Below, in pieces: positions 12,333 through 23,383 of a stretch of DNA of 64,000 bases. Under the pieces are notes generated by a model that worked only from the letters and a program-made list of their open reading frames with translations, had not been told where the DNA came from and made no database searches. Source of the stretch: Primula veris (taxonomy: Eukaryota > Streptophyta > Magnoliopsida > Ericales > Primulaceae); contig OY821741.1 of assembly GCA_963682055.1 (NCBI GenBank), positions 8,873,501 to 8,937,500 on the forward strand, in the 5' to 3' direction. How positions within the stretch are numbered: position 1 is the stretch's first letter; each line of letters starts with the position of its first letter. Position numbers and translations under genes: made by a program.

Positions 12333-12518
12333 ATGCACATTTGTGTTTTTTGTAAATGTTTTTTGTATTTGATTTCTATGTTTGATTTGTAAGTTTTATT
12401 CTTAGCTGAGTTGAAATATTATAAATTCGTAAGTTTAATTTGAGTCGTATGTTTGATTTGTATGTTTCTAAAAAATATTCTGTATTTTAATTGATAGGAC
12501 CAATATTGAGTTTTTACA
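12333..12518 (+). terminator. Probable 3' untranslated and polyadenylation region of the PMD gene
   Basis: The stop codon is embedded in aaaaataaataaatgc and followed by about 180 T-rich bases with TGTA- and TTTGT-type motifs, resembling plant far-upstream and near-upstream polyadenylation elements. No precise cleavage site can be assigned. Confidence 0.4.
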
Positions 12519-12724
12519 AACCCTAAACCCTAAACCCCTAAATTACAAACCCTATACCCAAATTACAAACCCTAAACCCTAAACCCTAAATTACAAATCC
12601 TAAACCCTAAACCCTAAACCCTAAATTACAAACCCTATACCCAAAATTACAAACCCTAAACCTTAAACCCTAAATTACAAACCCTAAACCCTAAACCCTA
12701 AATCCTAAACCCTAAACCCTAAAT
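12519..12724 (+). repeat. Interstitial telomere-like CCCTAAA repeats within the MULE
   Basis: About 200 bases are built from aaccctaaaccctaa units interrupted by attacaaaccctatacccaa spacers. (CCCTAAA)n is the Arabidopsis-type plant telomere repeat. Here it is degenerate, broken into runs of two or three units, and lies between two transposon genes rather than at a chromosome end. Confidence 0.9.
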
Positions 12725-12739
12725 ATTCTGAAATATACA

Positions 12740-12851
12740 TACAAACCGTACATTAAATGTACGGTTTGTACAGATTTCATACAAACCGTACATTAAATGT
12801 ACAGTTTGCATGTATTCTGTGCAAACCGTAAAATAAATGTACGGTTTGTAC
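12740..12851. repeat. Three palindromic AAACCGTA...TACGGTTT modules
   Basis: Three successive inverted repeats follow the telomere-like tract. 12740-12770 is an almost perfect palindrome with arms tacaaaccgtacatt and aatgtacggtttgta. 12780-12810 is the same with two changes in the right arm (tacagtttgcatg). 12818-12851 has arms gtgcaaaccgta and tacggtttgtac. They share the AAACCGTA core with the palindrome in the terminal repeats. Confidence 0.85.
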
Positions 12852-12927
12852 CCCTGATTTAAACAGCGTCATTTTACAAATGTACTTTTTGCACTGAATC
12901 ACCGTTAATAACGTAAAAAAAAAAAAA

Positions 12928-13321
12928 CTACAACCCGTAAAAATAATCTACGTTTTGTAGTGTAAATGACATTGGATACCATATCTATCAAAATAATTCC
13001 GACAAGACCTTATCACTTTTGAATTATTATGATTTGACAACCCTATCCGAAAATAACTACTCAATGCATTATTAAAGTTTGGAAATGACTACACCAAAAA
13101 AAACACTACAAACCGTAAAAGTAATATACGGTTTGTAGTGTAAATGACATTGGATACCATATCTATCAAAATAATTCCGACAAGACCTTATCACTTTTGA
13201 ATTATTATGATTTGACAACCCTATCCGAAAATGACTACTCAATGGATTATTAAAGTTTGGAAATGACTACACCAAAAATTCACTACAAACCGTAAAAGTA
13301 ATCTACGGTTTGTAGTGTAAA
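12928..13321 (+). repeat. 177-bp tandem repeat upstream of the transposase, each unit starting with a palindrome
   Basis: The phrase actacaa.ccgta...tacg.tttgtagt occurs at 12928, 13105 and 13282, exactly 177 bases apart. The two full spacers are nearly identical (atgacattggataccatatc, then accttatcacttttgaatta and so on). The third unit is only the palindrome head. Palindrome arms in copies 2 and 3 are actacaaaccgta and tacggtttgtagt. Copy 1 is decayed (acccgta, tacgttttg). Confidence 0.92.
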
Positions 13322-13325
13322 TTAA

Positions 13326-13453
13326 CACTATAAATATGACTCCATTTTGCCAATTCTAACAAACCATAAAATCAAACACAAACACATTTCGGAAATTTCT
13401 AAAAAAATCCTCATTTCTCCCCAATAAAATATATAAACAACCACTTTTCGAAA
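13326..13453 (+). promoter_or_regulatory. Candidate core promoter and leader of the MULE transposase
   Basis: A TATA-like actataaatatg lies at 13328-13339, just after the last palindrome head and about 115 bases before the ATG at 13454. The following CA-rich leader (aaatcaaacacaaacacattt) looks like a plant 5' untranslated region. The palindrome immediately upstream could let the transposase bind its own promoter; this is inference. Confidence 0.5.
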
Positions 13454-16155
13454 ATGAATTACAACTATGGTTATGACAACAACCAATGGAATAACAATAA
13501 CAATGCGAATTCATCCAGTGGCTCAAACGATGAGCTAACTGATTATTCAGAGCACTTTGAAGTTGATGAATTGACTTGGGAAACAAGGGATGAAATGCTT
13601 GCTGATCTTGCTGATGTGGCTGGGAATTGGGGTTTCATCCTTACGATTCGTAGGTCTGGAGGGGGTGATGGGAGCAGAACACCGTATGTTGATATTGTGT
13701 GTGATAAATCGGGGGTTTACGAAAAAAAGAAACCATCTTCCGTAAATTCAGGTACAAAGAAAAAAGACTGTCCATTTTTCATTAAAGGTTACGTAGTTAA
13801 TGGTGAATGGATGTGTCACGTAGAAAATGGACAACATAACCACCCACCTCCAACTTACCTCCAAGGGCAAGCACGACGTGCTCGTTTAACCCAAGATGAA
13901 AAAGAAATTGTTAAAACTTTAAGGCAAAGTAGTTTTAAAGTTGGTGCAATATTAGAGGCCATTAAAAATCGAAATCCTGACAATGTATCAAACACTAAAA
14001 CGATACATAATTTTTTGGCCGGACTGAAATTTAAAGAACGAGATGGTAGAAACCCGATATAGGAACTTTTTAATTTGTTGGATAGACATCGCTACACATT
14101 CTACTATAATATGAACCCATCAACCCATTGCCTTGAGAACTTGTTTTTTGCACACCCCGATTCTATAAGGATGTTCAAAGCTTTTCCTGATGTCTTGTTA
14201 ATGGATTGTACATATAGGACAAACCGTTTTAATATGTCATTTCTAGAAGTCGTAGGAATGACATCAACGAACCAAACATATTGTTTAGGTTTTGTTTTCA
14301 TGAGTGACGAGACAAAGGAAAGTTATATATGGGCATTGGAAAAATTTAAAGTTACATTGGAGGGGTGTATACTACCTAGGGTGTTTGTAACCGACAGAGA
14401 AATGGCCTTATCAAATGCTTTGTCCGTTGTTTTTCCCGATTCTCATCATATTTTGTGCACTTTTCATATTGCAAAAAATGTTTTGAAAAACTGCCATAAA
14501 AAGATCCCTGACGAGGAGTGGCAAACGTTTCTAGATGATTGGGGTTTATTGGTTGATTCTGAGTCAATAGAGGAGTACAATCATAACCGAACTAATTTCA
14601 ATTCCTCTTATAAATCGTACCCTGCTGTGATTAAGTATGTAGACAAGCTTTTAAATGATTATGCTGAAAAGTTTGTTGCATGCTATACCAACCATACAAC
14701 ACATCTAGGTAACAGAACTAGCAATCGAGCCGAACAACAACATGCTAAGCTGAAAAGATCCCTTTCCACAAATACTGGCACGCTTGAAACCGTTTGGGTA
14801 GAGGTCAATAGAATTCTAGAAAAACAGTTTGAGGATATTAAGATGATTTGGATAAATGCAAGTCTTATTTTCCACATTCTGAACGAACACCTCTGTTTAT
14901 AAATCTTAGGTCGTATATCACACACTATGCCTTTGATTTATTATTCCAATAACACAAAAAATGTAGTGGCCAGGCTGATGAGAATTGTTCTTGCGGTTTC
15001 AAATTGTCTCACGGTTTACCTTGTCATCATATTATGAGTGAACATATTTTATTCGGGAAGCCTCTTCCTCTAGAATATATTCATCCATTCTGGAAAAAAT
15101 TAGACGTAATTGATGATAATGGGAACACCGATAATTATGGGGTAGAGGGTGATCTAGAAGAGTTTAAAAGTGTTTATGCTAGCAAAACTAATGTTGAAAA
15201 ACGGCGTATGAAAACACAACTCCGAGAGATAACCGTACCAGCCAGAACATCCATCAGTGACCCCGAAGTGAGAGTAGATAGGGGGAGACCTAGAAAAGGC
15301 GACAAATCTAGTAAGAGGGATAAGTCGGGATGGGAGTATATGGAGGAACAGAGTGCTGGTGCTAGTAGGGACAAGGGTAAAGGCAAGGCGGATGAAACAC
15401 CGGAGGTAAGGGTAAACCCAACTAGGAGGCCGCGAAACCAGAACCCTAAACCCACCCCCAATAGGCCAACCTTCCTGTACAGTGACCAAATATGGGTCAT
15501 GTTACATAGTTACATCGAAACAGTTTATGATGTGCGTGGGGATGGTAACTGTGGGTTCCGGGTACTTGCAAATGCGACGGGTAAACAGCATGGGGAAGAT
15601 GATTGGTATGCGGTAAGATGTGAGTTGTTTCAAGAGCTGCAACAAATGAAAGGTGTTTATTATGAGCTGTTTGAGAATGTTGGCTTTGAAGCTTACCGGT
15701 ATGATTATATTTTATCAAGTTTAAATTTTTATCATCCTACAAATCCCGCACCTATTGACAAATGGATGAGATTTCCGTCTTATGGGTTTTTAATTGCTTC
15801 TCATTACAATATTCCAATTGTATTGTTGTCCTCATGGAAAAATAATGATGGAGGGGTAAACGTGTGGAACAGTACTTTTTTACCTCTTTATACTGGTCCG
15901 CCTCGGGGAACGACAAATTACATCCCGACTGTAATGGTGTTCGTCAACAGTTGTCACTATGCTCAGGTTATTCCTAAAGAAGAAGGGATCTTCCCAATGC
16001 CAGGAATTATAGCACGGTGGGAACAAACACGCACTGAGACAGCTGCACCATGGAAGGAACTTTTTCGACCAAATTTCAAGTTATATATGGCGCTGGAAAA
16101 GCAATCGGGAAAGCAAAAAGCAAATCAAGAAGAACCTATAGATCTAAGTCCATAA
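13454..16155 (+). pseudogene. MULE transposase (WRKY-GCM1, DDE, SWIM) fused to an OTU cysteine protease domain, with three lesions
   Basis: Read from ATG 13454 this is one protein of about 900 codons. Codons 83-130 hold a WRKY-GCM1 (FAR1-type) zinc finger, Cys83-x22-Cys106-x21-His128-x-His130. The DDE core follows: Asp in MDCTYRTN (14204), Asp in VTDREMA (14393), the CTFHIAKN motif, and Glu in NRAEQQHAKLK (14732). A SWIM finger (CSCG...HGLPCHH) lies near 14990-15030. After a basic, charged linker comes an OTU domain: catalytic block GDGNCGFR with Asp at 15541 and Cys at 15550, and the C-terminal histidine in SCHYAQV (15955). Lesions: an in-frame TAG at 14060-14062, a frameshift around 14843 (apparently one base lost), and an in-frame TAA at 14950-14952. 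Frames agree on either side of both stops. The OTU part is open from 14953 to 16155. OTU proteases remove ubiquitin in cells; any role in transposition is unknown. Confidence 0.85.
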
Positions 16156-17109
16156 TCAGTTTTTTATTTTTAATTTTATGTAAAATACTATTTTTTTCAA
16201 GTTGTTGTAAATTTATATGATGTAAATAAATGTTTAATAAATTTTTTTTATGAAATTTAGTTCATGTAATTTAGTTCATGTTTGCATATTGGGTTAATTT
16301 TTTTATGAAATTTATATAATTTATGATTGTTTCATTCAAGAAAATTGTCGATTGACACCAAATTGACGACTTAGTTATGTTTCATATTGCGTTATACAAG
16401 TGTTAAAAACAAATAAAAAAACTTCACAAAAATTGACGATTTAGTTAATCATTCAATAAATATCAACTTATACACTTAAATATAACATGAACAAAAAACA
16501 TAAAATTTATCAAATCAATTTTTTTGTGTAAATTTGTGTAAATTTTGTGTTTTTTTTAGAGATTGTTAGAATATTGGTAATTTATTTTATGTATAATTTT
16601 AAAAAGAAGGCATTTAGTTTTTTTATTAAAAAAAAAATCATGTTTAATTTGAAAAAAATATTCAGTATTTTAATTTTAATTATTAGAATTTTAATTTATG
16701 TAAAAAGAGTAATTTACATAAAATTAAAAATAAAAAACTGATTATTGACACCAAATTTGCGTTATACAAGTGTTTAAAAACAAACAAAAAAACTTCTCAA
16801 AAATTGACAATTTAGTTAATCATTCAATAAATATCAACTTATACAATTGACAAAAATATAACATGAACCAAAATTATAAAATTTATCAAATCAACTTTTT
16901 TTTTTTGTAAATTTTGTGTAAATTTTGAGAGTTTGTTAGAATATTGGTAATTTATTTATGTAAAATTTTAAAAATAAGACATTTAGTTTTTTTATTAAAA
17001 AAATCATATTTAATTTGAAAAAAATATTTTAATAAGGCATTCAGTATTTTAATTTTAATTATTAGATTTTTAATTTTAATTTTTAAAGCAAAAAATCTGA
17101 AAAACACAC
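16156..17109 (+). other. AT-rich 3' tail of the MULE with an internal direct duplication
   Basis: No gene. A block starting attgacaccaaatt... with gcgttatacaagtgttt, aaacttc.caaaaattgac, atttagttaatcattcaata and tttgttagaatattggtaat appears at about 16350-16700 and again at 16742-17060, with indels. The short open frame at 16547-16741 is poly-A/T noise. Probable poly(A) signals such as aataaatgtttaataaa (16226) follow the transposase stop. Confidence 0.6.
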
Positions 17110-17216
17110 AGACCGTAGATTAAATCTACGGTTTACAGTGATTCACTGTAAACCGTAGATTTAATCTACGGTTACAGCGCTTTAACAGAAATTTTGAAGT
17201 AAATTAATCCAACCTC
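17110..17216 (-). repeat. Right terminal inverted repeat with nested 61-bp palindrome
   Basis: It is the inverted counterpart of 8290-8395. The outer end read on the minus strand begins GAGGTTGGATTAATT. The 61-base near-palindrome occupies 17112-17172 and matches the left copy except at the central base. Five substitutions separate the outer 44 bases of the two ends. Confidence 0.92.
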
Positions 17217-17225
17217 TTATTTTAG
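17217..17225. repeat. 9-bp target site duplication (right)
   Basis: ttattttag, identical to 8281-8289, directly follows the right terminal repeat of the Mutator-like element. Confidence 0.93.
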
Positions 17226-17589
17226 TTGTGGATCAGTAAAAATAGATTTAGCAAAGGAGAGAAGATGTCCCATGATGAACCGTTGGATTTGAAATTTTAC
17301 ACGTGTCATGATCCTATATTATGTATGGAAGGGTATGGAGGTTAGAACTCTCGAGGTGAATACTCACCCTATTCTTTCTCCATTTGCCAATCCCATTTTT
17401 ATGAAAGACAACATAAAGTACTTAATAATGATAGCATCTATTCTATCGCATTTTTATTGTATTCAGTTAGATGTCGCATGTTCGCATTTTTAAGTGGTAT
17501 AATATTAGGCCAATGTCCAAAACATACGATTAATCAAAACATATTAACAAAATATACAACAGCTAAAAATTTCTTCCTAAATAAATAAA
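17226..17589. other. Gene-free spacer between the MULE and copia element A
   Basis: Contains no credible gene; the 61-codon frame at 17308-17493 matches nothing I know. It continues the sequence interrupted by the MULE and runs into the truncated 5' LTR of element A. Confidence 0.4.
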
Positions 17590-18119
17590 TTATTTGGTGG
17601 ATATTTGTAATCTTAACGTGAGAAGAAAAATTAAGTATTTCATAATGTGCTATCAAATATTATTTGAGAAGGAATTAGACTGCAATTATATTCTCTAGTG
17701 AAAATAAATATAATTTACCGATAAAATATTCTAAGATTGGTAAAATATTAATTAGATAATATTATTTTATTTTTGTTAATAACATTATATAATATTTATT
17801 AATTAAGTATTAATTTAATTAGGGATAGATTTCTAGTTAAGGTAAAATTCTATTCCTTCTTGTTCACTAGGTCTTATACTGCTCATATGCTAAAAGAAAA
17901 TACATTAGATCATAACTCAAATAATAGAGTTAGGGTTTTCTAACAGTTTTGAGAGTCCATCTCTATAAAAGCAAAACGTATAATAGGAATACAACAGAAG
18001 ATCAAATATGATCTACCTCGATCGTGAGTTATTTCTTTATCGTTTTTATTAAATCCATATACATTATAATAAGGATTTAAGGTCAGTTTTCTGCTGCAAA
18101 ATCAAACGTGTTTCTAACA
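17590..18119 (+). repeat. 5' LTR (5'-truncated) of nested copia element A
   Basis: About 530 bases align with 34310-34498 continued at 41409-41775. Shared blocks include tgtaatctta, caaatattatttgagaag, ataatttaccgata, attagataatatta, catatgataaaggaaaatac-like sequence and aaatcaaacgtgttt..aaca. The end aaca at 18119 is followed by ctagtatcagagcc, a one-base variant of the TGGTATCAGAGC primer-binding site. No TG start is visible on the left, so this LTR seems clipped. Confidence 0.65.
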
Positions 18120-18120
18120 A

Positions 18121-21100
18121 CTAGTATCAGAGCCGTGGTTATACTGTATTTTGGATTTTAAGTGTATATACTTGTTGATTGAATATATATTTAATTATGT
18201 GTCATTAAATTTTCAATCGGTTCAAGTTACTATACTTTACATAATTTGTAGTTTATGTCTTGTATCAAATTATTGCATGCACATGTGACATATGTATTGG
18301 ATCTGGAAATATGTTTTTGATTGCAGTCACGATTAGATAGTATTATTATATTGTTAATATGCAGGATGTTGTTTTAAATATTCATTAATTGTGTTTTACA
18401 TTGAGTTTGACCAAGAATATTGTTTTTTTATGAAAACACGTAGCATGTGGTATGTAACATATGTTTATTTGTTGGAGATTGTTATTTATGAGGAGTAACA
18501 GTACATGTTAGATTACAGACTAGTTTATATGTGAATACAGTGTATGTATGCATAATACTTAATTGATATGGTGGGGTTAAGATTAGCCGAACCTCATAAT
18601 CTGTTTGTCATTGAGCTTTATATTTGTATGTGTATTGCATACAATTAATATATACTAATAGATAATGTACATCATGTATGTATATATATTTATAATGTAT
18701 ATATTGGTGGGTATATATTAAATCCAAGATTTGATTGTAATTGAATTCGTTGAGTCTGACCTTCACCTTATCGGAGCTGGACTTTGGCCGGAGCAGCACC
18801 AGCTAGGTGAACGGCGGAAGATGAGATGGGGGTGGCGGCAGTTAGGTTTATTTACCCTAGCTGGTGATAAAATTTGGAAGACCAGTTGTGAATTTAAAGA
18901 AAGAGTGGACTATCCTTGTTATTTCTTTAATTTGATGTACTTTCAGAATGGTCCTTATAATTCTAGAGTTCCTATTAGACCCCAGTGTATTTTGAAAGAC
19001 ATAATTTTCATTGAAAACAGTTTCAAATGATTACAGTTTGACCCATCAGTTTCAGTTTTTGATGGATTTAGTACACCAGTTTATATATAATCTGAAAATC
19101 TGCACATAATTAATTATTAACTATTTAGATTTAATTAATTATTGTAATTGATTTATAATAGTTAAGATTTAGTTAATTAGAAACTATTTAGTTTAAATTG
19201 ATTTATCGATTTATAATAGTTTGAATTTGATTAACCGGATTAAATAATATTGTTTAGACTTAATTGGTTTATTTAACTAATAACAATTAGATTTAATTAA
19301 TGGTTAATTGTATTGGATGAAATCAAATTATAAGTGATGTATTTATTTTTCACGTGTTGGCTATAGCGTCTTTCTCCATATCGGATGAAATTAATTACAG
19401 ATCACTAAGTATAATTTGTATCCCTAAAAGTTAAAAATAACTAAGTGAGGGAGTGAATTTATTTTGTATAGATGTCACGGTCTCCATCGCTACTTTATAG
19501 ATGAAATAATTATTTCACGTGTTTGCTATAGTGCATTGCTCCATATCCGATGGAATAATTACGGAATAATCAAGTATAAAGAATAATGTTTTATTAGTAT
19601 CTAATCATATCTCCATATGAGGGATTATATACGGGAACAAATAGTTTATAATAGGCGATCGTATTCACTTAGATATAAATATTATTATCAATCTGAATCT
19701 GAGACTATGTTAATATTTGTAGAACCAAAGTTAAGTCAAGATATTAATTTTTACTTTGACATTTGTCTAGATAGTAAAATTAATAGGCTAAACTACCGTA
19801 TCGAATGTAAAATAATAGAGGTCCTCCCATCGAGGCATATTATTTGCGGTGATTAAGGCTGGTGGTGGATTAAATTTTTAAATATGGGATTAGGGAACAT
19901 ATTTATTAATAATTCATAGTTATTTTAGTTGCTCATTTAATATTTTATTAGAAATAGTTTTCTCATGATAATAAATAGCATTTATGCCACTAGTTATTAT
20001 ACTTAAAATGTTAAGTTGTTAATTTTAATTATTATGACTGAAAAAAAAACTAGGATATTCTTATTTGACTGCTAGCAAGCAAAATTTCTGTTTTAAGGTA
20101 TGTCCATCGGTTGCGAGTGAGCGGTAACTAATTAGTTGACCCAGACTTATTAGATGTAGATTTAATATAATTTGATGAGATGTAGCGGTAATACATATTG
20201 TCATTCATGACTAATGTATTGCGACATCAGTATCAATTTATGTTATATTTCTATGACATCAAGATGAATCTAAAACGTATATTTGAGATTCGAGATTGTG
20301 ATAATAGAAAAAATAGCATCTGAAATTTCTTAAACACAATAATTATAAATAGAGACAGTTTAAGGATCATGTTCTTGATCTAGGGATTTTTAAAGGTGAA
20401 ATCAATGACGAAAGTCAAATTGATAGTTAAGACACCAAAAGGTCTCATGAAAAGTCAAGTGTTGCTTAGCTTAATGGAAAGGTTTATGTTTCTAAATCGA
20501 AAGTTTATAAGAAAATAAAAATTCACATGAACCGGTTGCAAGTCATTAAAGTAATATTGTTTAATAAATTTAACTTAAATCATACAAAGGTTATATCTCT
20601 TTTACTTTTTGCTGTAAATGTCTAGTGATTGTATCTATCATAAGCTGGTGTATAGATATTGAAATCAGTAATCATGGTTGCAATTTATTACAAAGGTTAC
20701 ACTAAACCATACAGTTTAGTGATGGTGAGATATTATACTTTTTGAAAGATTGCACAATGTGCAAGTAGTTAGAGTGAAAGATATTAGAATTGATTAGTAT
20801 TAATCATAAATTAATAATAATAGACATTTTATATAAACCTTCCATTAGAAAGAAATTTGGTTCGGTTTTTAAGATAATGGATAGAGATATTTTGCCTATT
20901 TTAATGACTCTCCCGTTATTAGGATAAATAAACAATTTATTTGATAAGATAAATAAGTGAACGATCTTTTTATTATTAGTAATTCTAATTCTACATCGTA
21001 ATTAAATTTGTTGAATAAATTTATTAACATACTATGGAAGAGAAAGTAAGCTTCAAGTAATAAACTATACATAACTTTGTCATGTACATCTAGGTTATTT

Positions 21101-23383
21101 TAATCTAAAAAGTATGCAAGGTTGGTTTAAAATGGTTCATTTGGATCATTGAAAGTGGAGGCACTACCAACTCTTGAATCATGTTTAGATAGTAAAATGA
21201 CCAAGTGATCTTTCACGATCAAAGGTTATATGAGTTAAACAAGTGTAAGGATTAGTTCATTCTGATTCGTGTAATCCTACGAGATCCATGATACATGAGT
21301 TTTTAATAGACGGTCACATTTATTTATGATTATTCAAAGTATATGTATATTCATTTGATGTGTCATACGTTTAAGCGTTTTGAAGTATTCAATGCATTTA
21401 AGATGAAGACAGATAAGCATCTTGGAAATGTATATCGACACTTCGATAAGATCGAGGTGGAGAGTAACTCTTTGGATAGCTAGTGGACTCCTTATCAGAT
21501 GTGGGGATTATGTCCCAGTTGACTACGCTTAGTATATAATCATCTAACGGCGTAACAAAATGAAGGTAAAAGACTCTTATATGAATGGTTAGGTTGATAA
21601 TGGATTATTCAGTCAATTTTATTCTTTTTTGAGATATGTAGTGGAAATATTAGCGTACATCTTTCCCTCGATTCCATCTTACTTAGTACAGAGTACTTTT
21701 ATAGAACTTTAGATTTGGCGTAAGCCTAGTCTTAGAAAGTTCTGTCATATGGAAATCCAACACACGTGTTGATGGGAAAAGCAGAGAAGTTGGAATCAAA
21801 TTTTAATGTTTGTTTCTTGTCGGTTATCTCAAAGAAACGATAGGTGGTTTCTCAATTTTCTGAAGAATCGGAAGTCATTGTTAGCATACATGACTGATTC
21901 TTAGAAAATGATTAGATGTTAACCACATACCCAAAATAAGGTTAGTTGAATAAAAAGTTAATAGAATATAGGGTGATATTTTTATTATATACATATAGTT
22001 CAAAATGAAACGTCACATGATAGACTCACGGATATGTTTTCTCAGTGAGAGAAATCGAGTTATTCATGCTGAGGGTGTTGGTGTATAACACCAATACAAA
22101 AGTTTCTCATGCTTAGTACTTATAGGGAGGTTAATTGTAGTGGGAGGGTCTTGAAATGACCCATGCGTTTATTATACTTAGAATAAACTTACGAGATAAT
22201 TCTTGATAAGTTGAAAACTGAACCCAGTAGCTACAATGAATCTTGATGAGATAAAGATGCAAGACATTGGCAAATAACTTTGAAATCTGGTCAAGATAGT
22301 TTTCCTTATTAGAAGTCTTGAATGGTACTTTTATGATACAACCAGATAGAATTCAAGCAAAGGGTCAATAACATGGGTTGTGCAAGCTTAAGAAGTCTTA
22401 ACTTTTCATTTAACTAGTTGATATGAGTATCTTTTGTATTTATGACTTGTTGGATTCTTTATAACTTGTCTATTATGGAATGATTTAGATTGACTTTAGT
22501 TATATGGGGCATTGTGTGCTATGTATTTTTTTTCCTTAGCCCTTGGAGCCTGTTCCAAGGGCAGTAACTCTTTTATTACTTGTGCACATTATTTATAATA
22601 ATAATGAACATGTCGATGTTGATTAAAAAAAAGTCTATAGACTTGAGCAGATATCTAGGTCTTGGACTATCTGTTATGATCGGGCTATAAAGTCTCATGA
22701 CTTTGATAAATGCTCTCATGAGTATAGAAAGCGTGATGGCAATGTTTTGATGTTTTTGTTACTATGTGTAAATAACATTAGTCATCAGATTTGATGTGGG
22801 ATTGTTATTTACAGTAAAGCTATGGTTATACACATAATTAGATATAACAGAAATTGAGATAAGTCAGTCACATCAATTGATGTTGGGCTTCTCACAAAGC
22901 AAGTTATATTGGTTCTAATTCTAGCCGAGTTTAGCAAACTAGTTTCCAAAAAAAGGATTACTCTCTTCGGATTTGGAATGTTGTATAGACGGTTTTATAT
23001 ACGTTGGCAATTGGAAGCCGCATGTATGTTATGAAATACGTTGGATATTATATTTATTTTGCTTTTGGGATGGTTAGTAAATATAAATCTAGCTCATGGC
23101 GAAATTGTTTAACTATGGTAAACTATTTAATGAAGTATCTTAAATGATTAAGGATTAACTATAGTTTTACCAAGAAATTAGTTTTTAATCATTTTGATTA
23201 GTAGACTTGAATTTTTAGTCAATTAATATTTCTATAAAATCAACGTAAGTTAATAGTGAACTTGATTACATCATAATCTTTTAGTAGACCCTTTATTAAG
23301 ACTTTTCCAGTAAAGGTTTTAGATAAATAGAGGGGATGAGAGTTTGATGTTGGGCATAATGACTTTAAGTATAATTGAGAGAT
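18121..23383 (+). pseudogene. Decayed gag-pol of copia element A
   Basis: Many stops and indels, but domain relics are legible in order. Around 21300-21560 there is an integrase core (a DDYS-like patch, then a spaced 'RSDRGGEY-like' stretch around gataagatcgaggtggagagtaa and a 'CG/CP..S.L' patch). RT debris lies around 22290-22400. An RNase H C-terminal patch lies near 23285-23360 (DPFIKTFPVKVLDK, then HNDFKYN before a stop). A purine-rich gagagattg then precedes tgttagaatgg at 23384, a possible old LTR start. The frame at 18731-19030 in the leader is unassigned. Divergence is far greater than for the elements nested in it. Confidence 0.5.

Larger units (their letters stand above)
8290..17216 (+). 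mobile_element. Complete Mutator-like element (MULE) carrying PMD and transposase-OTU genes
   Basis: An 8,927-base unit is bounded by terminal inverted repeats of about 105 bases (8290-8395 and 17110-17216) that both begin GAGGTTGGATTAATT, and flanked by a perfect 9-bp duplication. Inside, in order: a left subterminal tandem repeat, a CT-rich leader, a 56-bp minisatellite, an intact PMD gene (10005-12332), a telomere-like CCCTAAA tract, three palindromic AAACCGTA modules, a 177-bp tandem promoter repeat, a broken transposase with SWIM and OTU domains (13454-16155), and a duplicated AT-rich 3' tail. Orientation follows its genes. The inverted repeats differ at about 5 of the first 44 positions, so the element is not brand new, but the perfect target duplication argues that it moved as this unit. 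Confidence 0.93.

Noticed and set aside
12519..12724. True chromosome-end telomere
   Set aside because: The repeat is degenerate, short, and lies between two genes inside a transposon with perfect target duplications.
14843..14952. An intron rather than lesions in the transposase
   Set aside because: The region reads through as coding in one frame up to the TAA, with familiar MULE residues (SYFPHSER and PLFINLRSY). No GT-AG pair would remove both the frameshift and the stop without deleting them.
15154..15718. Minus-strand frames of 108-111 codons opposite the transposase-OTU gene
   Set aside because: Shadow frames of the open OTU/linker reading; no motifs and no codon support.
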